Source: Planctomycetaceae bacterium (GTDB lineage Bacteria > Planctomycetota > Planctomycetia > Pirellulales > Pirellulaceae). Taken from it: 38,421 bases of DNA. Each line of letters begins with the position of its first letter. The stretch's first letter is position 1. This document shows, piece after piece, positions 19,114-26,656 of this stretch. The translations under genes were made by a program, and so were the position numbers. Location: positions 1 through 38,421 of the forward strand of contig PBOG01000013.1 of assembly GCA_002724245.1 (NCBI GenBank). The letters run 5' to 3'. The notes under the pieces were generated by a model, which did not search any database, was not told where the DNA came from, and saw only the letters and a program-made list of their open reading frames with translations.

Positions 19114-20237
19114 TACTTGTGCTCCCGTGCCAGGGGCATCACGACATAACCATAGCCATCATCTGTCGTAAACAACGCGGCCGACTCACTGTCCTCAATT
19201 TCAACCGAAAATGTCTTCTCCACATCCAATACCCGCAAAAACTCTTCTACATACCGATGGTCTAACGTCACCGTCACCGGATTTCCCTCGTACGAGATCG
19301 GTAGATCGACTCGTGATTGTCCGACCTCCGCTGTTGTCGCCGACAACACCAGACCACCTTCCGCAAACGTGAAATCAATTCCCCGGCTCTCCAGATTCGC
19401 GACAACCGCTGCCTGCCGCAAAGACTGCAACATCGGGCCGACCGCAATTTCAATCGTCACAGCCTCCTTGCGTACCGGAAAAACCTCACGCCACTTGGGA
19501 AATCGGCCCTCCACGAGCCGTGAATAGACGATCACCTTTGCACTGCGAACCAACACGTGATTGGGATGAACAGCAATCTGAACCTCGGCGTCGCCGTCTG
19601 ACAAGGTCCGCTCCATCAACTGCATGGCCCGCGTCGGCACGATAGTCATTGCTTCGCCCGGCTGATGCTCGTTGATCGATTTGGCTGGCCCTTCCATTTT
19701 GGCCAGACGACGGCCATCCGTGCCAACACCCACCAAAGTGTCGTCCGCAAATTCCAACAAGACGCCACCTAGCGCATAGCGACTACTTTCGGTATCTGTG
19801 GCAAACAGCGTGCGTCGAATCAGCTCCCGAAACAGCCTGGCTGGAAGTTCGTGAAATTGTTCCTCCTCAAAGGTCGGAACTTCGGGAAACTCCTCTGGAT
19901 TGACTAGAGGCAGCTTGTATTCACTTCGCTCGCCCCGCACCGTTACACCCTGCAGATCAACTTCAATTTTCAGTGTTTCATCTGCAGATTCCCGCAGCAG
20001 CGAGCCAAACTCTTTGACAGGCAATACGACACTACCGGCAGCTTCGACCTGGATTTCTGGCACTTGGATACGAATCCCGATATCCATATCTGTCGCCATT
20101 AATATCGCAGTATCTTCCACTACAGTCAGTTTGAGGTGCTTGAGTATCTCTTTGGGACTGCGTGAAGGAACAACCGTTCCGGCAGATTGAACGGCGGCAA
20201 GCAGCTGTTCGCGGTTGCATTCGACTTTCATCGGCAT
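19113..20237 (-). CDS. dnaN: DNA polymerase III subunit beta (sliding clamp)
   Basis: 374 residues, the normal length for the three-domain bacterial beta clamp, which tethers DNA polymerase III to DNA as a dimeric ring. Characteristic segments are the N-terminal MKVECNREQLLAAVQSAG, the domain-2 stretch TDTESSRYALGGVLLEF and TDGRRLAKMEG, and the C-terminal VVMPLAREHK, close to the usual MPMRL-type end. The ATG at 20237 lies only 3 nt after AAAGG, so the second ATG at 20231 (9 nt spacing) may be the real start. It directly follows dnaA and the proposed origin and overlaps dciA by one base. Confidence 0.97.
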   Translation of the reverse strand: MPMKVECNREQLLAAVQSAGTVVPSRSPKEILKHLKLTVVEDTAILMATDMDIGIRIQVPEIQVEAAGSVVLPVKEFGSLLRESADETLKIEVDLQGVTVRGERSEYKLPLVNPEEFPEVPTFEEEQFHELPARLFRELIRRTLFATDTESSRYALGGVLLEFADDTLVGVGTDGRRLAKMEGPAKSINEHQPGEAMTIVPTRAMQLMERTLSDGDAEVQIAVHPNHVLVRSAKVIVYSRLVEGRFPKWREVFPVRKEAVTIEIAVGPMLQSLRQAAVVANLESRGIDFTFAEGGLVLSATTAEVGQSRVDLPISYEGNPVTVTLDHRYVEEFLRVLDVEKTFSVEIEDSESAALFTTDDGYGYVVMPLAREHK

Positions 20238-20415
20238 TTGCCTTTCCGAAACACATGCCGGGAGCCACGCGAGTGACGCTCCCTGTATTTATGAATAGAT
20301 TTAACAGCTATAACAGCAGTAATACTCTGACGGTGAAAGTGTTGACAGCGCGGCCAATACCGCCCAAAAACGCATATATATCCGATAGTTAGGACATTTC
20401 CTACTTTGTGGATAA
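20238..20415. other. Candidate replication origin region (oriC) between dnaA and dnaN
   Basis: This gap is AT-rich compared with its surroundings (for example TATTTATGAATAGATTTAA near 20284 and CATATATATCC near 20372). A perfect DnaA box, TTATCCACA on the minus strand (20407-20415), adjoins it. The signs of GC skew on either side differ. Only one perfect box was seen, fewer than in well-studied origins. Confidence 0.5.
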
Positions 20416-21600
20416 CCGGTTGGTGACTGGTATACTGCCAGTCAGAACAGAGTGTCTTTCAAGTGGTTTTTCAGATCGCTGGCGATGACTGTTCGCAACC
20501 GACCGAACTGGCTTCATCCAAGTGACATCTGCTAACGGGTTTTCCACAGCCGCAGCGTCCATGTCGAGCAGCCCTCGTTCGACTAGCTGGCGGTGCAGCA
20601 ACGGTTCCTGAGCAAGCCGCAGTGAAGCTTGCTGGATCGCGTGTAGCACAGTTGAATGATCACGCTTGCCAAAATAGCTGCCGATCTTTTGCAGGCTCAG
20701 GCGGCTGTTTTGACGAACCAGGAACATGGCAATACCCCGAGCGTGTACGACGTGGCGTCGTCGACTGGACCCCCGCATCGCACGAACGCTGATATTCGAC
20801 AGGCTGGCAACGGCTGATACGATGGAGCGGACGTCGGGGCAGGGCATCGTGGCAGCGACCGTATCCAGAACTTGTTCCACGCCAACCGTCTCTGAGTGGC
20901 CGCACGTCGCCACCAGCTGCCGAACATGGTGTTCTATTTGACGTCGCGTACGACACCGGCCGGCAAGTTCATTGACAGCCGCCGGAACCAGGTCAATTTC
21001 ATGCTCGGCACACAGTTCCTGTATTAGTAACTGACGTAGCGACCGGTCAGGATGTACCAGTTGAATGGCCAGTCCGGCGGACAGCCGACCAGTCAATTGG
21101 GGAATCAGTGGCAGGTCTGGCAAAGAGGCATCAGCTGCCAACACAAACCAGCGGTCCGACGGTGTTTCCATCAGTCGCAAGAGTTCCCGCTGGGCTGTTT
21201 GTTTGCCAGCCAGCTCAGAGAGATCATCGATCAGCCAAAGAGCGCTGGACAGACGACGCCGGCGAAAGTCGCTCAACTCATCCGTTTCCACAGCGCTGGC
21301 ATATGAGCGGGCGAAATCTGCGGCGGTACAATAATGGACCTGATCAGCTGGTGCGCGGGCCGTCCAGCGTTGGGAAAATTCTCGCAACAGCGAAGTTTTA
21401 CCTGTGCCGCTGGGCCCAAAGAAAAAAAGCGGGTTGTATTCGGCGCGGGGTGCATCGGCAAATTCCAGCGCGGCCTGCGCAATGTGATTTGCCTGTGCGG
21501 AGTCAAGTGAAGGGGCGACGCAAGTAAAGTCGGCTGGCCTGAATTCGCCTGGTGGCGGGGTCGCCGGAGCTGCGGTTGGTGGCTCGAGAAGCGTGTTCAC
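20401..21600 (-). CDS. dnaA: Chromosomal replication initiator DnaA, short form
   Basis: 399 residues from the GTG at 21600, chosen because longer starts overlap the cysteine desulfurase gene and are not protein-like; the start is uncertain. AAA+ domain: Walker A GPSGTGKT (62-69), Walker B LWLIDD (122-127), and a box-VII-like segment QLTGRLSAGL with the likely arginine finger Arg173. Domain IV has the DNA-binding helix-turn-helix and DnaA signature LSLQKIGSYFGKRDHSTVLHA (about 302-322, split here: LSLQKIGSYF then GKRDHSTVLHA). The first 50 residues are Pro/Ala-rich and do not resemble domain I or II. The usual sensor-2 NVREL motif reads RTRRQIEH. A basic tail of about 40 residues follows domain IV. 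It starts about 70 bp after the desulfurase stop and precedes dnaN. Confidence 0.88.
   Translation of the reverse strand: MNTLLEPPTAAPATPPPGEFRPADFTCVAPSLDSAQANHIAQAALEFADAPRAEYNPLFFFGPSGTGKTSLLREFSQRWTARAPADQVHYCTAADFARSYASAVETDELSDFRRRRLSSALWLIDDLSELAGKQTAQRELLRLMETPSDRWFVLAADASLPDLPLIPQLTGRLSAGLAIQLVHPDRSLRQLLIQELCAEHEIDLVPAAVNELAGRCRTRRQIEHHVRQLVATCGHSETVGVEQVLDTVAATMPCPDVRSIVSAVASLSNISVRAMRGSSRRRHVVHARGIAMFLVRQNSRLSLQKIGSYFGKRDHSTVLHAIQQASLRLAQEPLLHRQLVERGLLDMDAAAVENPLADVTWMKPVRSVANSHRQRSEKPLERHSVLTGSIPVTNRLSTK
20407..20415 (-). promoter_or_regulatory. Perfect DnaA box (TTATCCACA) in the last codons of dnaA
   Basis: The box matches the consensus at 9 of 9 positions and encodes part of the C-terminal Leu-Ser-Thr of DnaA. 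A one-mismatch copy, TTTTCCACA on the plus strand, lies at 20540-20548 inside dnaA. They could serve origin binding or dnaA autoregulation. Confidence 0.55.
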
Positions 21601-21670
21601 GCGCAGTCCGTAAAAGAAGCCAGGCGCCCCCGTAACGCGTGGAAAAACTAGCCGGGCGGGGAGACCCGAA

Positions 21671-22885
21671 TTATAGCGTTTTCGTACCGCTGTGACGACC
21701 CGAACGGGCGCGGTTTTTGGCAGGGAGATCACGGCGCAAGTGATTGAAAACACTTACGATACGGTCAACTGCCAGATCGATCTGACGGTGGGTTGTGTGG
21801 ACGCTGACGCTGAATCGCAAAGCGGTTTCCAGTAACGTCTGGGGAAGGTTCATCGCCCGCAGCACAGGTGATGGTTCTGTCGCGCCGCTGGAACAGGCAG
21901 AGCCCGTTGAGCAGGCCACGCCCGCCTGGTCCAGGGCCAGGAAAAGCAGCTGGCGATCGACTCCCGGAAAGGAGACATTGCTGGTGTGGGGCAATCGTGG
22001 GGCACCGCCGCCATTGATCACGACCTGAGGAATTTGACGACAGAGACTGGTCTCAAACCGATCGCGGGTTAACGACAGTTGCTGGTCCCGCGCATGAACC
22101 TGGTCCCGCCAGAGCGCGAGGGCGCGTTCCAGGCCGACTGCCAGGCATACGCTTTCCGTTCCTGGGCGCACTCCCTGTTGTTGGTGCCCACCCCGCAGCA
22201 GTGGATTGATCGTTGGGGTCGAACGTGCCAGCAGTGCTCCGATGCCCACCGGACCATGTAGCTTATGTCCCGAAAGCGACAGGGCACTGACCCCGAGTTC
22301 CTGGAAATTGACATCGATTTTTCCAACCGCCTGCACTGCATCGGTGTGCAGATAGACTCCCTGTGCTTTACACAGCTGGGCAATTTCCCGCATGGGTTGA
22401 AGTACGCCCGTCTCATTGTTGCCCAGCATGATGCTGACCAGCCGCGTTTCGGGTGTCACTAGCTCGGCCAGCTGCTGACAACAGACCACACCGGAGGTAT
22501 TGACGCCCAGACGAATCACTTCGAAACCGCACGCCTGCAATGCGTCGGCCGGTGCCTGGATGCTGGGATGCTCAACAGCGGACACGATAACACGGCCAGG
22601 CGGTGAGCCCGCCAGCCCGTGTAGCGCCAGGTTGTTGGCTTCAGTGCCGCCGCTAGTGAAGATCAGCTGGTCGGCCGAGCCAGGGGTCCGCCGACCCCCC
22701 AGATGCCCGCAAATTTGGTCCCGTAGGTCCTCTAATTTCCGCCTTGCGCGCTGCCCTGCTGTGTGCTGGCTGGCGGGGTTTGCCAGTCCGAGCGCCTGGC
22801 AGGCCGCCATAGCCTCGTTCACCTGCGGGTCGACGGGCGTGGTCGCGTTGTTGTCCAGGTCGATGATGCTATCGTGGGTTTCCAT
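21671..22885 (-). CDS. Cysteine desulfurase, NifS/IscS type
   Basis: 404 residues. Fold-type I PLP enzyme that takes sulfur from L-cysteine as an enzyme persulfide for Fe-S clusters, thio-modified tRNA or other acceptors. Visible are the start LDNNATTPVDP, TSGGTEANNLAL, GNNETGVLQP, the Asp182 of HTDAVQAVGK, the PLP-binding Lys208 in SLSGHKLHGP, and the catalytic Cys331 in STGSACSSGATEPSPVL, where the long flexible loop marks the class I (IscS/NifS) form. Unusually, no iscU or iscA neighbour is visible; it sits just upstream of dnaA and 10 bp after the preceding gene. Such enzymes can also release selenium from selenocysteine; whether that matters to the selenoprotein 9 kb away is speculation. 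Confidence 0.93.
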   Translation of the reverse strand: METHDSIIDLDNNATTPVDPQVNEAMAACQALGLANPASQHTAGQRARRKLEDLRDQICGHLGGRRTPGSADQLIFTSGGTEANNLALHGLAGSPPGRVIVSAVEHPSIQAPADALQACGFEVIRLGVNTSGVVCCQQLAELVTPETRLVSIMLGNNETGVLQPMREIAQLCKAQGVYLHTDAVQAVGKIDVNFQELGVSALSLSGHKLHGPVGIGALLARSTPTINPLLRGGHQQQGVRPGTESVCLAVGLERALALWRDQVHARDQQLSLTRDRFETSLCRQIPQVVINGGGAPRLPHTSNVSFPGVDRQLLFLALDQAGVACSTGSACSSGATEPSPVLRAMNLPQTLLETALRFSVSVHTTHRQIDLAVDRIVSVFNHLRRDLPAKNRARSGRHSGTKTL

Positions 22886-22895
22886 GGCGGTCGGA

Positions 22896-23651
22896 TTAGT
22901 GACGTACGTCGAGTGTGGAGGCTTTCGCGCCAGCTTCGTTCGGCAGATTGCGCTTTCGTTCCTGGAGCAGGGATTGATTTTCCGGATCGATCTTCAGGCC
23001 ATCCTCGATCCATTGGAGCGCTTGTTGGTGTTGGTTTGTATTCCGGCTGGCGACCGCCAGGTTCAGGTATTCAGATGCCAGAGACGTTTTCAACAGATTC
23101 TGCAAGCGCGTTGCGTCGGGGGTAGTTGTCGCCAAACGGAATGCCACTGGTACTAAGGCGTACATCTGATTTTGCGCAAGTTGTCCTACGACAGGCCATA
23201 ATACGGCAGCCAGTTCCGAGTGCTGTAGTGACCAGGTGTACCAGTGCAGCTGGTCTTTGGCGTCCCGTGCATCCAGATACATACAAAGAATCAGCCCATC
23301 GCCCTCATCCCAGTCCTGGCCGCTCCGTTTTACCCGCACAAGATCCCACTGCTTCTTTGTGGGGGACGAGACAACGCCCGGTAGCAAGCGAAGATGCTGC
23401 TCCAGTTCGTTGGTTATGTCTTGTCGATCAATGGGCCAAACTTGAATTCCCAGCAAGGGGATTTCTACGTATCGGAAACGGCGCCGCTGGAATGTCTGCG
23501 GCGAGAATTCTTCCCCCTCGACACGACCATATGTGACGGTACATACCGCTACGACAAACAGCAGGCCGAGACCGCCCAGCAAAGATACCCCGACGTGTTG
23601 CAGGGGCGAAGAATGACGCCAGCGTCGCATGAGGGTCGCCAATCGCTGCAT
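22896..23651 (-). CDS. Membrane-anchored protein with TPR-like C-terminus, function unknown
   Basis: 251 residues from ATG 23651 (a TTG 36 bp upstream is also possible). One transmembrane helix near the N-terminus (GVSLLGGLGLLFVVAVCTV) follows a basic cytoplasmic stretch, so most of the protein faces the periplasm. The middle (EIPLLGIQVWPIDRQDITNELEQHL, then WTLQHS-like segments) resembles exosortase-associated or EpsI-type exported proteins only loosely. The end, EYLNLAVASRNTNQHQQALQWIEDGLKIDPENQSLL, fits one TPR unit. No enzyme motif seen. It is 10 bp from the cysteine desulfurase gene on the same strand, suggesting co-transcription. Confidence 0.6.
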   Translation of the reverse strand: MQRLATLMRRWRHSSPLQHVGVSLLGGLGLLFVVAVCTVTYGRVEGEEFSPQTFQRRRFRYVEIPLLGIQVWPIDRQDITNELEQHLRLLPGVVSSPTKKQWDLVRVKRSGQDWDEGDGLILCMYLDARDAKDQLHWYTWSLQHSELAAVLWPVVGQLAQNQMYALVPVAFRLATTTPDATRLQNLLKTSLASEYLNLAVASRNTNQHQQALQWIEDGLKIDPENQSLLQERKRNLPNEAGAKASTLDVRH

Positions 23652-24054
23652 GGGTAGCGTCTCGGCAAGAGGGGATCGTGAATTCAAAACCTATTAGAGG
23701 GACAGATTTTTCAGGCCCGTCCAGATTCGACAGCCGGGGAGATGGTGTCCTGTCGAGCGCTCGGGCGGTGGAGCGCAGAAGCACCACATTCGGCCGCGAT
23801 TGAACAACGATTTACACAGTTATAAACTTGTTTTCTTCAAGCCGCGAGTCGGGTGAAATGCTGTGACCTGCACCATTGAAGCATATCATAGTCCAGCATC
23901 GTAGTCCGGTTGGGTCGCGATATGATACGGCCTGGGACTTTTTCACTAGCTCGCTTTGATGCGCAGGCCGAGTGGGTTGCCTGGGGGCCGACAACCCAGT
24001 TTCCGCAGCGTAAACTTCGACAATCGTCAAATACACAGAACAGGAATATTATCA
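23652..24054. other. Divergent intergenic region, nothing firm found
   Basis: 403 bp between a minus-strand gene and the plus-strand lactonase gene. It must hold promoters in both directions, but no convincing -35/-10 pair was seen. An inverted pair TATCATA (23884-23890) and TATGATA (23921-23927) is separated by 30 bp. No DnaA box better than 6 of 9 was found, and no protein-like frame. Confidence 0.4.
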
Positions 24055-25221
24055 ATGATCGACAGCAAATGGGCACTTGCCGCCTTGTGGGGACTCGCCA
24101 TGATCTTGCCAACAGAACAGGCACCGGGAGAAGAAGCTGACGCGGGGAAACTTCGCGTTTATGTGGGGACGTACACCGGTGGTGAAAGTAAGGGTATCTA
24201 TGTTTCAGCAATTGATCTTAATAGTGGTGCGATGGAGCCCGCGCGGCTCGCGGCCGAGTCGGAAAACCCATCGTTTGTGGCGATCCATCCCAATGGTCGT
24301 TTCCTGTATGCGGTGAATGAGCTCGTCGAATTTGCCGGGCAAAAGAGCGGCGCGGTAACCGCTTTTGCGATTCAGCCTGATGGCAGCCTCCAACAAATCA
24401 ACCAGCAGCCATCGCGGGGTGGCGCGCCCTGTCACCTGGTCGTTGATCGCGCCGGCCGTAATGTGCTGGTCGCTAATTACGTTGGCGGCAATGTCGCCTC
24501 CCTGCCGATTCAAAAAGACGGCGGCCTCAAGCCGGCGACCGGTTTTGTGCAGCACCGCGGATCGAGTGTCAATCCACAGCGCCAGGAGGGTCCGCATGCG
24601 CATTCGATTAACTTGGATGCGGCAAATCGTTTCGCGTTTGCGGCCGACCTGGGACTGGACAAGATTCTGGTTTACCAGTTTGACGGTGCGCGCGGGACGT
24701 TGACCCCGCACGACCCCCCTTCCGTATCTGTCAAAGCGGGCGCTGGGCCGCGCCACTTTGATTTCCATCCGTCCGGTAAATTTGCATATGTGATTAACGA
24801 AATCGACCTGACGGTAACCGCATTTTCGTACAGCCCGGTGGCGGGTGTGCTGAAACCCATCCAGACCATTCCCACCTTGGCGAAAGGTGTTCAGGGCCAT
24901 GGCCTGTCGACCGCCGAAGTGCGCGTGCACCCAAACGGAAAATTTCTCTATGGCTCGAATCGCGGACACCATACGATTGTCGTGTACACGATCGATCCCG
25001 CCACTGGGAAGCTGACTTATGTTGAGCATCAATCGACTCAAGGCAGCACGCCCCGCAACTTTTTTGTCGAACCGACAGGTCGTTACTTGATGGCAGAAAA
25101 CCAATCGACCGGGACGGTGGTGGTATTTCGGATTAATCCGCAGACGGGTGAATTGACTCCAAGCGGCCACCAGCTGTCGGTACCATCCCCAGTTTGCATT
25201 CGTACGTTACGACTGCCGTAA
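24055..25221 (+). CDS. Exported lactonase family protein (6-phosphogluconolactonase-like beta-propeller)
   Basis: 388 residues; the ATG at 24055 follows CAGGA at about 10 nt. A signal peptide is visible (hydrophobic LAALWGLAMILP followed by APGEE), so the mature protein is likely periplasmic. The seven-bladed propeller pattern of the YbhE/Pgl lactonase family is clear: LRVYVGTYTGGESKGIYV at the first blade, then repeats such as FVAIHPNGRFLYAVNE, HFDFHPSGKFAYVINE and VRVHPNGKFLYGSNRG, with GPHAHSINLD and the closing strand ESTGRYLMAENQ-like segment (VEPTGRYLMAENQ). Planctomycetes carry several exported copies; an in vivo substrate is not known. Not obviously in an operon with argG, which starts 139 bp on. 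Confidence 0.88.
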   Translation: MIDSKWALAALWGLAMILPTEQAPGEEADAGKLRVYVGTYTGGESKGIYVSAIDLNSGAMEPARLAAESENPSFVAIHPNGRFLYAVNELVEFAGQKSGAVTAFAIQPDGSLQQINQQPSRGGAPCHLVVDRAGRNVLVANYVGGNVASLPIQKDGGLKPATGFVQHRGSSVNPQRQEGPHAHSINLDAANRFAFAADLGLDKILVYQFDGARGTLTPHDPPSVSVKAGAGPRHFDFHPSGKFAYVINEIDLTVTAFSYSPVAGVLKPIQTIPTLAKGVQGHGLSTAEVRVHPNGKFLYGSNRGHHTIVVYTIDPATGKLTYVEHQSTQGSTPRNFFVEPTGRYLMAENQSTGTVVVFRINPQTGELTPSGHQLSVPSPVCIRTLRLP

Positions 25222-25360
25222 ACGTCTGCTATCAAGCCGGTGCCGGGAGAGCTAGCGCGGCAGGCTGGCGACGAAATCTGCCGCGACACCTTGCCGGGGT
25301 CGCCGGGTAGCGGACAAAATGGGGAATTCTGATTCTGTATTTTCTTCCTAAGGAATGGCG

Positions 25361-26575
25361 ATGCCTCGTTGTGTATTGGCTTATTCGGGTGGTCTCGACA
25401 CGTCGGTGATTCTGGGCTGGTTGGTCGACCAGGGATACGAGCCTCACGCGGTTTATGTGGACCTCGGTCAACCTTGTGAAGATCGCGAAGCGATTGTCCA
25501 GAAAGCGCGCGATACAGGGGCCGCCAGCTCACGGCTGGTCGATGCCCAGGAACGGCTGTGCCGGGATTTTGCATTTCCTGTTCTCCAGTGGCAGGCGCGC
25601 TACGAGGGTGTTTACCTGCTCGGTACGTCGATTGCCCGACCGCTTATTTCGGAGGTTTGCCTCGAGGTAGCGCGAGAGGTGGGTGCACAGGCTTATGCGC
25701 ATGGGGCGACTGGAAAGGGAAATGATCAGTGTCGATTTCAGCTTGCTGCCGAAGCACTGGACCCCGCCGTGGAAGTCATTGCTCCCTGGCGTGACGCGAG
25801 CTTTCGCGAACAGTTTCCAGGTCGATCGGAGATGATCGACTACTGCCAGCGCAAAGGAATTGCAGTCAAAGCGACAGCCGCGCAGCCTTATAGCAGTGAT
25901 GAAAATTGTCTGCACATCAGCTATGAGGCTGGGCAACTCGAGGATCTCAGTGTCAACGGCGTGGAACTGGTGGAATTTGGAATGACGACCTCTCCCCAGG
26001 CCGCTCCCGATCAAATTGAAACGGTGACCATTGCGTTTGAAGCGGGTATACCTGTAGCGGTAAATGGCGATCCGCAAGCGCCCGATACACTTGTCCGTAC
26101 CTTGAATGCAATCGGTGGACGTAATGGGATTGGTCGAATTGACATGGTGGAAAATCGTTTTGTTGGCATGAAGAGCCGCGGGGTTTATGAGGCACCCGGC
26201 ATGACCGTGTTGTATGAAGCCCACCGCATTCTGGAGCAACTGACTCTGGATCGGGACCTGGCGCATCTACGTGATACATTGGCACCCCAGGTTGCCGAAC
26301 AGGTCTATTACGGGTTTTGGTTTTCCGCGAAACTGGACGCGCTGCTGGCATTCATTCAAGATGCCCAGAAGCACGTGACCGGAGAGGTGACCCTCAACCT
26401 TTACAAGGGAAATATGATGGTTGCCAACCGTAGCAGCCCCTTTAGCCTCTACGACGAGGGGGTGGCCACGATGGAGGGTGGAGGGTCGTACAACCAGACA
26501 GACGCGGAAGGGTTCTTGCGCATCCAGGGACTTCCCGCACGCGTGCAAGGACGTGTCATGCCACGTCGTACGTGA
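25361..26575 (+). CDS. argG: Argininosuccinate synthase
   Basis: 404 residues. Catalyses ATP-dependent joining of citrulline and aspartate, the penultimate step of arginine synthesis, in the cytoplasm. The N-terminal PP-loop SGGLDTS (9-15) binds ATP pyrophosphate; GATGKGNDQCRFQL, YSSDENCLHISYEAGQLED and YKGNMMVANRSSPFSLYDEG are family motifs along the substrate pocket. Two in-frame ATGs occur, at 25355 and 25361; AAGGA at 25350-25354 abuts the first and is 6 nt from the second, so 25361 is preferred. No other arg gene is nearby. It converges with the S1-domain gene, 81 bp away. Confidence 0.96.
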   Translation: MPRCVLAYSGGLDTSVILGWLVDQGYEPHAVYVDLGQPCEDREAIVQKARDTGAASSRLVDAQERLCRDFAFPVLQWQARYEGVYLLGTSIARPLISEVCLEVAREVGAQAYAHGATGKGNDQCRFQLAAEALDPAVEVIAPWRDASFREQFPGRSEMIDYCQRKGIAVKATAAQPYSSDENCLHISYEAGQLEDLSVNGVELVEFGMTTSPQAAPDQIETVTIAFEAGIPVAVNGDPQAPDTLVRTLNAIGGRNGIGRIDMVENRFVGMKSRGVYEAPGMTVLYEAHRILEQLTLDRDLAHLRDTLAPQVAEQVYYGFWFSAKLDALLAFIQDAQKHVTGEVTLNLYKGNMMVANRSSPFSLYDEGVATMEGGGSYNQTDAEGFLRIQGLPARVQGRVMPRRT

Positions 26576-26656
26576 GGCGAATGCGATCGCTTTGAAAACG
26601 GCTAGAGCGATACTCCGCGGGTGCCATCCCGAAAGTCGCGCTGCCCACCCGGCGGG

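Noticed and set aside
23810-23830. A possible DnaA box (ATTTACACA) in the 23.7-24.0 kb gap
   Set aside because: Only 6 of 9 bases match, and the skew switch and the perfect box point to the dnaA-dnaN gap instead.
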